A DNA stretch of 64,000 nt from CAZSMC01 sp964607755 (GTDB taxonomy: Bacteria > Zhuqueibacterota > Zhuqueibacteria > Residuimicrobiales > Krinioviventaceae), in contig CAZSMC010000001.1 of NCBI GenBank assembly GCA_964607755.1, positions 1-64,000 on the forward strand. The letters are read 5' to 3'. The notes beneath the pieces were generated by a model, which saw nothing but the letters and a program-made list of their open reading frames with translations, was not told the DNA's origin and did no database searches. Positions 1 through 7,361 of this stretch are shown here, in pieces (position 1 is the stretch's first letter; every line of letters begins with the position of its first letter). Made by a program: the position numbers and the translations under genes.

Positions 1-39
1 TTATAAGCATCCTGTTTTTGCATGTATTTTCCTCAAAGT

Positions 40-579
40 CTATTTCACTATTTCAAGCAATACCGATTTTTTCACGACACGATATGCCGGTTTGTTCGCA
101 TTTTTGTACGCTTGGGAATGATGCAATGGCGGATAATCTTCTGCCGCCATTTCATTACCCATCTCGGACATTTTGTCGGCATCGAAAGGCCATTCTGATT
201 GACGACAAAGCACAATCGTATCTCGCCATATTGTTTCGAATTCCTTTTTGTTACCTCCTGCGTTTTCACTCGATGCCACAAACACATCCCACACTGTTTG
301 CCAGGTGTAGCCAGCACTTTTAGCCGGTCGAAAATTCAGACGAACGATCTCGCCGCCGACTGATACCGGCTCTAAAAGAGCTTCTAAGGAAAGAGTGTTT
401 ACTGCCGAAAATTCCTGATATAAATAGTTTCTGGCTTTGTCAATATCCTGCAAAAGATGCTCCGCTCCGAATACACCCTGAAATAGCAGCTTGTAAACAT
501 CTTGCACATCCATATCTTGATGCTGATTGAGGTGATAACGAATAAGTTTATCAATTTTTGTTTGCCGCTCTTTATTCAT
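40..579 (-). CDS. conserved hypothetical protein, 179 aa
   Basis: A soluble protein of 179 residues with no signal peptide or membrane segment. I do not recognise its family. It is mixed alpha/beta in character, with a helical N-terminus (about residues 5-60) and a Trp-rich middle (TWQTVW near 90, ETIWRD near 115). The start codon lies inside the last codons of the upstream glycosylase gene (8-base overlap in another frame), so the two are probably translated together. This suggests, but does not show, a link to DNA repair. No regulatory signal is visible. The reading frame is intact and base use resembles its neighbours, so I take it as a real gene of unknown role. Confidence 0.75.
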   Translation of the reverse strand: MNKERQTKIDKLIRYHLNQHQDMDVQDVYKLLFQGVFGAEHLLQDIDKARNYLYQEFSAVNTLSLEALLEPVSVGGEIVRLNFRPAKSAGYTWQTVWDVFVASSENAGGNKKEFETIWRDTIVLCRQSEWPFDADKMSEMGNEMAAEDYPPLHHSQAYKNANKPAYRVVKKSVLLEIVK

Positions 580-1468
580 CAGGATTCCATCCTTTCATAA
601 TGATCATCTCCATCCAGTAAGCCAGGAATCGCCAGCGGCCAAAATCGGCGTAAAAGTCCTGGACCTCTTTTACCGACGGTTTTCGTCCGAAGTGCGTACG
701 ACTCATGTATGAAATGACAAAACTGTCCACACCGATTTCTTCATAGTGGCCGTACAATGCCATCAAATAATTCGTGGTAACCGGGCCGATGCCGTTAAAA
801 CTGAGAAAATAGTCCTTTAATTCGTCTCGGTTCATGTCGCCGTTTTCAGCCCGTTGCGCATTGGGTTCACCGTCAGCGAAGCGTTCGCACAGCGCCATTA
901 AATACCGGCTGCGATACCCCACACGGCCGGTTTCTTTGAGAAAAGCTTCTCCATTGTTCAATATAATCTCAGGCGAAGGAAACGCTGTGTAATTTGTTTC
1001 CGGAACCGCAGGGCCTGTTGCGCCAATGGCATTAATCATTTTGACAGCTTGCTTCCACTGCACATTAGTCCCGCAAATGCTTTTAAAGATATCCTCAAAC
1101 ACCGATTCGCACCGCATGAGCCGGCCCATACCATAGTCGAAAGTTCTTTTTAAAACAGGATGATGCATGCACTTTTTGTAAAACCCCGCAAGATCCAGCT
1201 CTAAATTAAAAATGCGGCGAAAACGTTTTATCACGTTGCTTTGATCACGCTCAGAGAGCTGATGATCTGCTTCAAATAAAAGACCGGATGAAGCGTTTTC
1301 TTTGTTTTGCTTTATCACAAAAAGAACAGGGCCTTGTTGCAAAAGAGTAACCCATTTCAACGTCTTTTTCGTATTGTCCCAGTAAAACGGGACAAGCTGA
1401 AACCAGCCGTGCGATTTAAGTACATTTTCCAGAATAAAGGGTTGCGGTGCAGAAAAGTGAAATGTCAT
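572..1468 (-). CDS. HhH-GPD family DNA glycosylase (AlkA/OGG-like)
   Basis: Probable base-excision-repair glycosylase that cuts a damaged base from DNA. Seen: a helix-hairpin-helix with the loop FNGIGPV (about residues 224-230), followed 18 residues later by VDSF, whose Asp (about 248) fits the catalytic aspartate of the HhH-GPD superfamily. The upstream helical part (MRCESVFEDIFKSICGTNVQW, split across about 118-138) resembles the start of AlkA/OGG catalytic domains. The N-terminal 100 residues fit the extra beta domain of that group. I chose the ATG at 1468 because a GGAG lies 8 bases before it; a TTG at 1501 is an in-frame alternative with no good ribosome site. The damaged base it prefers cannot be read from sequence. 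It overlaps the next gene by 8 bases. Confidence 0.78.
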   Translation of the reverse strand: MTFHFSAPQPFILENVLKSHGWFQLVPFYWDNTKKTLKWVTLLQQGPVLFVIKQNKENASSGLLFEADHQLSERDQSNVIKRFRRIFNLELDLAGFYKKCMHHPVLKRTFDYGMGRLMRCESVFEDIFKSICGTNVQWKQAVKMINAIGATGPAVPETNYTAFPSPEIILNNGEAFLKETGRVGYRSRYLMALCERFADGEPNAQRAENGDMNRDELKDYFLSFNGIGPVTTNYLMALYGHYEEIGVDSFVISYMSRTHFGRKPSVKEVQDFYADFGRWRFLAYWMEMIIMKGWNPDE

Positions 1469-1536
1469 AAAAATGGCTCCGAGTGAATCTTTTTGTGACA
1501 ACTGGCATCTGATAAAGAAAATATAAGGAGGACAAT

Positions 1537-1914
1537 ATGAATCTCAAAGTAAAATTTCCAGGTGATTTAAAAGTCAATGCAGAATATGGCTCTTTCACTA
1601 TAGAGACGGATCAACGCGGTTCGGCGCCGCCACCGTTCGCTTTATTTCTGGCTTCTATCGGGACATGCGCCGGCATTTATGTGCTCGGATTTTGCAAGAA
1701 CCGTAATTTGCCAACCGATGGTCTTGAGATCGAGCAAAAGATGCATACAGACCCGTCGACAAAGATGATCACAAAAATCGATCTGGATATCCATCTGCCA
1801 AAAGATTTTCCAGAAAAATAAAAGTCTGCTATCATTCGCGCAGCAGAACAGTGTGCGGTTAAAAAACATATTCAGGACCCGCCGGATTTTGCAGTGAATA
1901 CAATAGCAGCATAG
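1537..1914 (+). pseudogene. OsmC family protein interrupted by an in-frame TAA
   Basis: The frame opens with ATG at 1537 after a perfect AGGAGG, and the first 94 residues match OsmC-type peroxidase-like proteins: a beta-rich start, the GTCAGIYVLGFC stretch with the first cysteine, then IDLDIHLPKDFPEK. A TAA at 1819-1821 stops translation. The same frame then continues without a shift for 30 more codons (KSAIIRAAEQCAVKKH and on) to TAG at 1914, restoring the second conserved cysteine region of the family. Family members usually have Tyr or a similar residue where the TAA stands, so one base change (TAT or TAC to TAA) explains it. It may be a recent nonsense mutation, a sequencing or assembly error, or strain variation. 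Without the second cysteine the 94-residue product should not work as a peroxidase. Confidence 0.85.
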
Positions 1915-1941
1915 ATTGAAAGATTTCGCATTTTTTCAATC
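1914..1941. other. AT-rich stem-loop after the OsmC gene
   Basis: GATTGAAA and TTTCAATC form an 8-bp stem around a 12-base loop immediately after the final TAG. It has no clear T run, so it is only a weak candidate terminator. Confidence 0.3.
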
Positions 1942-1997
1942 TAAAAATCAATAACGCATTGCGTATTGTCTGTTCCTGTCGGTAGATTGCTGATTTC

Positions 1998-2037
1998 AGG
2001 CGGGAACATATTTTCCCATCTTTTTTTTCTCCCGCCT
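1998..2037. repeat. inverted repeat AGGCGGGA / TCCCGCCT before lysC
   Basis: A perfect 8-bp GC-rich inverted repeat with a 24-base loop that is rich in T on this strand. It lies just upstream of the predicted lysC promoter. It could be a terminator-like structure or part of a control element. I see no lysine-riboswitch features around it. Confidence 0.3.
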
Positions 2038-2047
2038 TGTTTCAAAG

Positions 2048-2078
2048 TTGACAATCATTTCTCTATTGCTTATCTTTA
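2048..2078 (+). promoter_or_regulatory. candidate promoter for lysC
   Basis: A perfect -35 hexamer TTGACA (2048-2053) is followed after 17 bases by TATCTT (2071-2076). The same segment also reads TATCTTTA, one base away from the Bacteroidota -7 element TAnnTTTG. It sits about 33 bases before the lysC start. Inferred by pattern only. Confidence 0.45.
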
Positions 2079-2110
2079 TATAAAATTTATCCTTACATGG
2101 TTTTTCAAAC

Positions 2111-3304
2111 ATGCAAAGAAAACGACCCCTTATTGTACAGAAATACGGCGGCAGTTCTTTAGCCACACCAGATCATGTTCTGCGGGTTGCCCGTCACATC
2201 ATGAACAGAAAAGACCAGAATTGCGATTTGCTCATTGTTGCTTCGGCCATGGGGAAAACAACGGATAATTTGGTCAAGCTGGGTCATGAGATGAATCCCA
2301 ATCCCGATCCTCGCGAAATGGACATGTTACTTTCAACAGGCGAGCAGATTTCCATTTCTGCCCTGGCCCTTGCCATTAACGCCTCGGGCAGGCACCAGGC
2401 AATCAGTTTTACCGGGCCGCAGATTGGTCTCATCACCGATGACAATTATACCAAGGCACATATTTTAGAGATAAAAAAATATCGTATCAAGGAAGCGCTG
2501 GACGAAGATAAAATTATCATCGTTGCCGGGTTTCAGGGCTTGTCTACAAGAGGAGAAATCACCACCCTTGGCCGCGGCGGTTCAGATACCACAGCCGTGG
2601 CTCTGGCTGCCGCACTGGATGCAGATTACTGTGAAATCATGTCCGACATTGACGGCATTTACACAGCCGATCCTAAAAAAGTGTTAAACGCAAAACGCAT
2701 TGACCGCATGCATTATGACCAGGCTCTGGAGATGGCTGGCGCCGGCGCTAAAATGCTGCATAAACATTCTGTCGAGTTTGCCAGACGTCACAAAATAAGC
2801 CTGTCTTTAGGCTCCTCACTGTCCGGTCAAATCGGTACTATAGTGAGCGAAGACAGCCTTCAAAAAGGAGCAGTGATTGGTGTCGCGTCAGATGATGATA
2901 TTTCTGTGATCCGTTTTGCCATGAATCAGGCCGAGGCTTTGCGCTTGCCGGTCACCTTTTCCAAACAGCACATTCACCTTAAAATATGGCAGTGTGTCCA
3001 GGGACTTGGCATGCTGGGCGTTGCCAAAGGCGACAGGAATCTTGCTGTGCGCGTGCTCAAAGAACATACGACCAATGTGCACGTAGAGGATCACTGGGGT
3101 ATACTTTCAATTATCGGGGAAGGTATCGGTGTGGGCACATCGGCAGCCAACCGTTTTTTTGATATATTGCATTCATTGAATATCGATATTCAATCGATTA
3201 TCTCGGGTGAATTGTTTCTCAAAGTTTTGTGTCCCAGTGCCCGGCTGAAAATTGCTATCGAAAAAGTTCATCATATACTTGTCGAAAGCGAAACGAATCA
3301 ATAA
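2111..3304 (+). CDS. lysC: aspartate kinase (monofunctional)
   Basis: Phosphorylates L-aspartate with ATP, the first step to lysine, threonine and methionine (and diaminopimelate for the cell wall). Seen: the kinase signature KYGGSS at residues 11-16, STGEQIS near 70, the GRGGSDTTAVALAAAL segment near 155, and MSDIDGIYTADPKKV near 180, all typical of the amino-acid kinase fold. The last 130 residues match paired ACT regulatory domains (for example VHVEDHWGILSIIGEG and the SLNIDIQSIISGE stretch), so feedback control by an end-product amino acid is expected. At 397 residues it has the usual length of a single-function enzyme, without a fused homoserine dehydrogenase. No strong ribosome site is visible. 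glmM follows 12 bases later, suggesting co-transcription. Confidence 0.93.
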   Translation: MQRKRPLIVQKYGGSSLATPDHVLRVARHIMNRKDQNCDLLIVASAMGKTTDNLVKLGHEMNPNPDPREMDMLLSTGEQISISALALAINASGRHQAISFTGPQIGLITDDNYTKAHILEIKKYRIKEALDEDKIIIVAGFQGLSTRGEITTLGRGGSDTTAVALAAALDADYCEIMSDIDGIYTADPKKVLNAKRIDRMHYDQALEMAGAGAKMLHKHSVEFARRHKISLSLGSSLSGQIGTIVSEDSLQKGAVIGVASDDDISVIRFAMNQAEALRLPVTFSKQHIHLKIWQCVQGLGMLGVAKGDRNLAVRVLKEHTTNVHVEDHWGILSIIGEGIGVGTSAANRFFDILHSLNIDIQSIISGELFLKVLCPSARLKIAIEKVHHILVESETNQ

Positions 3305-3316
3305 AACGAGGACAAT

Positions 3317-4681
3317 GTGGGACAGTTTAAAAATTTGATGGTGTCGGTTTCCGGCGTGCGCGGCATTGTCGGAGAGGGTTTAACACCGAACGTGGCGATG
3401 TTGTTTGCTCAGGCTTTTGGCAGTCAGTTTCCGGGAAAAGTTGTGGTCGGCCGTGATTCGCGGATCACAGGACCATTGCTCAAACACGCGGTGTGGTCCG
3501 GACTGATGTCGGTTGGCTGCGATGTGGTTGATATCGACATTGCCACCACGCCAACCACTGAGTTGATCACCGAACGTCCTGAACACAGCGGCGGCATTAT
3601 TATCACCGCAAGCCATAATCCAAAGCAGTGGAATGCGCTCAAACTGCTCGGACCGGATGGCTTGTTCCTGAACCAGGAATTAGGTGACATTATTGTCGAC
3701 CGGATTCGGAATGAAAATTTTGCTTTCGCGCCCTGGGATAAAACCGGCAACATTGAGAAATACGATAACGCTGCTGGATATCACATCGATCTTCTTCTCG
3801 ATCTTTCTCTTATCAACGTGTCTGACATCAAATCCAAAAAGTTCAAGGTGGTCGTGGATTGCTGCAACGGCGCCGGCGGCGTGATCCTGCCGCAATTATT
3901 CGATGCATTGGGCTGCAATGCTATTTTTCTGAACAAAGAACCCAACGGCATGTTTCTGCGCGAACCAGAACCGGTTCCTAAAAACCTGACCGAATTAATA
4001 AACGCAGTTAAAGAACACAATGCTGATATTGGCTTTGCTGTCGATCCTGACGTGGACCGGCTGGCGCTGGTTTCTGAAAAAGGACGCCCTCTCGGAGAAG
4101 AATACACGCTGGCACTGGCAACGAAATTTGTTCTTTCGCACACGCCTGGCGATGTTGTCGTCAATGCCTCAACAACTCGGGCCATTGACGATATTGTAAA
4201 AAATGCTGGTGCTCGGGTTCATCGCACACCGGTCGGGGAGATCCACGTTGCCAGCCGGGCAAAGGAAATCAATGCTGTCATTGCCGGCGAGGGCAATGGC
4301 GGTGTTATTTATCCAGAGTTCCATGCCGGCCGGGATGCTTTAGCTGGCATTGCTTTAATTCTGCAATACATGACTGAAGCTGGTGAACCGCTTTCCGAAT
4401 TGCACAAAAAAGCACCGCATTATACAATGGTCAAAGATAAAATCCAGCTCTCTTTTGAAGCTGACGCTAAGAGAATTGTAGCGAGTTTTACTGACTCTCA
4501 CTCGGATAAAAATATGAATACCATCGATGGTGTCAAATTGCTGTTCAGGGATTCCTGGGTTCACGTTCGTGCATCAAATACGGAACCTATCATTCGTATC
4601 ATTGCTGAAGCGCCAACCAGACAGCAGGCACTTGAGATGGTTAAGGATTATAAAAAAGAAATAAAAAAACTGGAACAATAA
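3317..4681 (+). CDS. glmM: phosphoglucosamine mutase / phosphomannomutase family protein
   Basis: Member of the alpha-D-phosphohexomutase family, which moves a phosphate between C6 and C1 of a hexose phosphate; GlmM makes glucosamine-1-phosphate for peptidoglycan. Seen: active-site TASHNP with the phosphoserine near residue 99, the metal loop DPDVDR (near 243-248), the sugar-binding GEGNGG near 325, and the phosphate-binding RASNTEP near 418. Length (454) fits. The GTG start at 3317 is preceded closely by GAGGA. Substrate preference within the family is uncertain: the sugar loop GEGNGGV is also found in archaeal-type phosphomannomutases, so mannose or glucosamine phosphate are both possible. 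It lies between lysC and deoC on the same strand. Confidence 0.82.
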   Translation: MGQFKNLMVSVSGVRGIVGEGLTPNVAMLFAQAFGSQFPGKVVVGRDSRITGPLLKHAVWSGLMSVGCDVVDIDIATTPTTELITERPEHSGGIIITASHNPKQWNALKLLGPDGLFLNQELGDIIVDRIRNENFAFAPWDKTGNIEKYDNAAGYHIDLLLDLSLINVSDIKSKKFKVVVDCCNGAGGVILPQLFDALGCNAIFLNKEPNGMFLREPEPVPKNLTELINAVKEHNADIGFAVDPDVDRLALVSEKGRPLGEEYTLALATKFVLSHTPGDVVVNASTTRAIDDIVKNAGARVHRTPVGEIHVASRAKEINAVIAGEGNGGVIYPEFHAGRDALAGIALILQYMTEAGEPLSELHKKAPHYTMVKDKIQLSFEADAKRIVASFTDSHSDKNMNTIDGVKLLFRDSWVHVRASNTEPIIRIIAEAPTRQQALEMVKDYKKEIKKLEQ

Positions 4682-4682
4682 A

Positions 4683-4706
4683 ACAGACGTTCACAAAGGC
4701 GTCTGT
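4683..4706 (+). other. stem-loop between glmM and deoC
   Basis: ACAGACG and CGTCTGT form a 7-bp stem with a 10-base loop, ending just before the AGAGGA ribosome site of deoC. There is no T run, so it is more likely an mRNA-processing or stability structure than a terminator. Confidence 0.35.
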
Positions 4707-4718
4707 AAAGAGGACGCT

Positions 4719-5453
4719 ATGAATAACCTGTCCACAGCAGTTGAACACGCCTGGCGTGAGAACCGCACGTCAGAGCAACTCTTTGTCGAGTTTGAAGAGA
4801 AAATCCCGCCAAAGTCCCTGGCGGCAATGATCGATCATACCTTATTGAAACCGCAAGCAACCTGGGACGACATGCGCACGCTGTGTCAGGAGGCACGGGA
4901 ATACAAGTTTGCCTCTGTATGCGTCAATCCGTTCTGGGTATCCTGGTGCGCTGAATTGCTGGACGGATCATCTATTCCGGTTTGTTCTGTTGCCGGCTTT
5001 CCGTTGGGAGCTGCGGCAACTCGAATAAAAGCAGAAGAAGCACAACAAGCTGTTTCCGACGGAGCCCGGGAAATTGATATGGTTTTGAACATTGGTGCGC
5101 TCAAGGCTGGTAAATTCGATCTGGTCCATCATGATATACGGGCAGTAGTTGAAGCTATCGAACCAGCTCTGTGCAAAGTGATTATTGAAGCGTGCTTGTT
5201 AAGCGATTACGAAAAAGTGGCTGCCTGCGTTATAGTTAAAAAAGCCGGAGCGCATTTTGTAAAAACGTCTACAGGATTCAGTACATCCGGTGCCACGATT
5301 CACGACGTCGGTTTAATGCGGCGAGTGGTAGGATCAGAACTTGGTGTAAAAGCCGCAGGTGGAATCTGCGATTACAAAACAGCGGTTGCAATGGTAAACG
5401 CCGGCGCGACTCGCATCGGAGCCAGCGCCGGCGTCAAGATTTTAACGGAATGA
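4719..5453 (+). CDS. deoC: deoxyribose-phosphate aldolase
   Basis: Cleaves 2-deoxyribose-5-phosphate to glyceraldehyde-3-phosphate and acetaldehyde in deoxynucleoside breakdown. Seen: the class I aldolase barrel with IDHTLLKP near residue 38, VCSVAGFPLGA near 88, REIDMVLNIGALK near 117 (the Asp at about 120), the Schiff-base lysine in FVKTSTGFS (Lys about 182), and a second functional lysine in VKAAGGI (about 211). Length of 244 residues includes about 30 extra N-terminal residues compared with the shortest family members. A clear AGAGGA lies 7 bases before the ATG. Confidence is high; the biochemical role in this organism is inferred from the family. Confidence 0.95.
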   Translation: MNNLSTAVEHAWRENRTSEQLFVEFEEKIPPKSLAAMIDHTLLKPQATWDDMRTLCQEAREYKFASVCVNPFWVSWCAELLDGSSIPVCSVAGFPLGAAATRIKAEEAQQAVSDGAREIDMVLNIGALKAGKFDLVHHDIRAVVEAIEPALCKVIIEACLLSDYEKVAACVIVKKAGAHFVKTSTGFSTSGATIHDVGLMRRVVGSELGVKAAGGICDYKTAVAMVNAGATRIGASAGVKILTE

Positions 5454-5456
5454 ATT

Positions 5457-5479
5457 CGAATCCATTGTTTCTGGATTCG
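5457..5479. terminator. stem-loop between convergent deoC and subtilase genes
   Basis: CGAATCCA and TGGATTCG form a perfect 8-bp stem with a 7-base loop between the two converging genes. Neither side has a T run, so intrinsic termination is only possible, not shown. Confidence 0.35.
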
Positions 5480-5491
5480 CTCCATTCTTGG

Positions 5492-6853
5492 TTACGGTGC
5501 GGTCAATGCGTTATTCACATTCAACCGGCCTTCAGTCACCAGGATATCTTTAAAAGAGTCCAGTTTATCCACTGTATCCATTAATCGTTGTTTTAAATCC
5601 GTATGCGACATGCCCAGGTTCGCCGCAAGCACCAGCCCTGCCGCGCCGGCAATATGCGGTGTCGCCATGGATGTGCCGGAAAGAGATGCGTACCCGCCTG
5701 GCACCGTACTGTAGATGTCTTTTCCCGGTGCAGCCAAATCCACGGTTTCCGAGCCGTAATTCGATCCGGGGGCACCTGAAACATTGTCACACGAAAATCC
5801 GCAACCACCATTGCCCGGGATTCCCCACAATGCACGATTATCTTTATGATCCGACGCAGCCACTGAAATGATGTTTGGCACCTCATAGTTGCAAGGAAAA
5901 GTTGGATTCGTATCGTTGTCAACTCCTTCATTTCCGGCCGCAGCGACAAAAAGAATGCCGGCGTCATGAGCTTTTTGAATCGCCTCTTTGAGTGCAATTG
6001 ACTTTCCACTGCCGCCCCAGCTATTGCTGAGAATATGAACGCCCATATCTTTTGCATAGAGAATAGCTTCGATCGCATCGGACGTTGAGCCGCTTCCTGT
6101 TGCGCTCAGAAATTTCAACGGCACCAGTTTCACCTGCCAGTTTACACCAACAACGCCTGTGGTGTTATCTCCCATCGCACCAATCGTTCCGGCACAATGG
6201 GTTCCGTGACGGTTATCGTCCATGGCATCGTTGCTGTTGTTGATAAAATTCCATCCTTTCCAATCATCGATTTTCCCGTTGCCGTCATCATCCACGCCAT
6301 TGCCGGTAGCGGGATCCGTCGGGTCGCTCCAGGCATCTTCACCAGGATTGGTCCAGATATTATCGACCAAATCCGGATGAGTGTAGTCAATGCCCGTATC
6401 GACCACGCCAATGATCACGCTATCGCTTCCTGTGGACTGGTCCCAGGCTTCCGGCGCATCGATGTCCGCATCGTTCGAACCGCCGGTCTGGCCTGTGTTA
6501 TGCAAGCCCCACAACTTGTCAAAGTCCGGATCGTTTGGTGTTACAAAGGTGTGGTAGACATAATTGGGTTCTGCGTATTCGACGTTGGGCGATTCTTTTA
6601 ATTTCTTGACAGCTTCATCAACCGAAAGCTGTTCAGGCAGTTCAAGTTTTCTCACACTAATTTCCGAGTAAATTCGTTCGACCTGAATATTCATGTCAGA
6701 GAGAAGAGCATCGGCAGATTGGATTGTCACCGTCGGTTTGAATTTGACAAGTACCTGATTTTCCACAAATTCGGGTGCGGATGTTTGTTGTTGCTGCGCA
6801 CTCATAACGAAAAATAGCACAACAAAAATCGTGAAAAGACACAGCCTTTTCAT
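5492..6853 (-). CDS. secreted subtilisin-like serine protease (peptidase S8)
   Basis: Exported endopeptidase made as a proprotein. Seen: a signal peptide (residues 1-19, ending near VMSAQ), a prodomain of about residues 28-100 with VLVKF and VEYAEPNY as in the fervidolysin-type propeptides, and the S8 catalytic domain with Asp152 (VVDTGIDYTHPDL), His216 (RHGTHCAGT), oxyanion Asn308 (AAAGNEG) and Ser395 (SGTSMATPH). An Asp-rich insertion (VDDDGNGKIDD, about 187-197) resembles a calcium site. Ribosome site GGGAGG lies 7 bases before the ATG. Unlike the second subtilase in this window it has no C-terminal sorting domain and ends about 58 residues after the catalytic Ser. The next gene upstream on the same strand encodes a look-alike of its prodomain. 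Confidence 0.93.
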   Translation of the reverse strand: MKRLCLFTIFVVLFFVMSAQQQQTSAPEFVENQVLVKFKPTVTIQSADALLSDMNIQVERIYSEISVRKLELPEQLSVDEAVKKLKESPNVEYAEPNYVYHTFVTPNDPDFDKLWGLHNTGQTGGSNDADIDAPEAWDQSTGSDSVIIGVVDTGIDYTHPDLVDNIWTNPGEDAWSDPTDPATGNGVDDDGNGKIDDWKGWNFINNSNDAMDDNRHGTHCAGTIGAMGDNTTGVVGVNWQVKLVPLKFLSATGSGSTSDAIEAILYAKDMGVHILSNSWGGSGKSIALKEAIQKAHDAGILFVAAAGNEGVDNDTNPTFPCNYEVPNIISVAASDHKDNRALWGIPGNGGCGFSCDNVSGAPGSNYGSETVDLAAPGKDIYSTVPGGYASLSGTSMATPHIAGAAGLVLAANLGMSHTDLKQRLMDTVDKLDSFKDILVTEGRLNVNNALTAP

Positions 6854-6961
6854 TTGACACCTCCCTTGTTATTATGAACGACATTCCACTCCGTAGCCGG
6901 GGTGGTAAGGATTTTGGCGCTGATTTCTACAACTGAACGCTTTAACGATTCCGATCTTTTT

Positions 6962-7288
6962 CTATTCTGAATCGAATGTTTTGACGCGATAATCCGGCTC
7001 AGCGTATTCTACTTGTGGAAGCGATGAGCATGAATCAATAATGGCGTGTATGTCGGAGGAGTGTCGTGTTCGATAGACAAAGAGATCGAGTTCGGGAATT
7101 TTCTTGACAAAAGTCAGCCCCAGCTCGTTTGCGATGCTATCAATTTCGGATCGTTGCGTTTTTGCATTGAATTTTATGATAATTTGATCGGTTTTTTCAC
7201 CTTTCTGAATAGACACTTTTTCATCGTGACAGGTTATTGCGACAAATAAAAATATGAACGCATATATTTTCAGTATGCGTATCATCAT
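6962..7288 (-). CDS. lipoprotein resembling a stand-alone subtilase prodomain / I9-like inhibitor
   Basis: A 108-residue protein with a lipoprotein-type signal (FVAITC, lipid-modified Cys at about residue 20). The rest aligns by eye with the prodomain of the protease gene next to it: QIIIKF against QVLVKF, and VEYAEPDYRVKTF against VEYAEPNYVYHTF, with similar spacing. In the S8 family, prodomains fold the enzyme and inhibit it; a separate membrane-tethered copy could act as an inhibitor or chaperone in trans. That role is inference. The two genes are 108 bases apart on the same strand with this one first, so they may be co-transcribed. Two adjacent ATG codons follow AAGGAT; the second gives better spacing. 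A decayed fragment of a second protease is possible, but the frame is intact and ends cleanly. Confidence 0.7.
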   Translation of the reverse strand: MMIRILKIYAFIFLFVAITCHDEKVSIQKGEKTDQIIIKFNAKTQRSEIDSIANELGLTFVKKIPELDLFVYRTRHSSDIHAIIDSCSSLPQVEYAEPDYRVKTFDSE

Positions 7289-7343
7289 TTATCCTTTATT
7301 TAATACGGTTAAAAAACATTGCGCTTAAAATTTCTCCTGGTTG

Positions 7344-7359
7344 TGAAAAATATTTTTCA
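7344..7359. other. 16-bp AT-rich palindrome at the 3' end of gyrA
   Basis: TGAAAAATATTTTTCA is a perfect palindrome two bases beyond the gyrA stop codon. It may be a weak terminator for the minus-strand replication operon; its role is unproven. Confidence 0.25.
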
Positions 7360-7361
7360 AA

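Noticed and set aside
1998..2037. A lysine riboswitch in front of lysC
   Set aside because: The leader is under 200 bases and shows only one simple inverted repeat, without the conserved multi-stem core of the lysine riboswitch.
5453..5480. TTCGAATCC next to deoC resembles the T-loop of a tRNA
   Set aside because: The surrounding bases give only a simple 8-bp hairpin. No acceptor, D or anticodon stem can be drawn on either strand.
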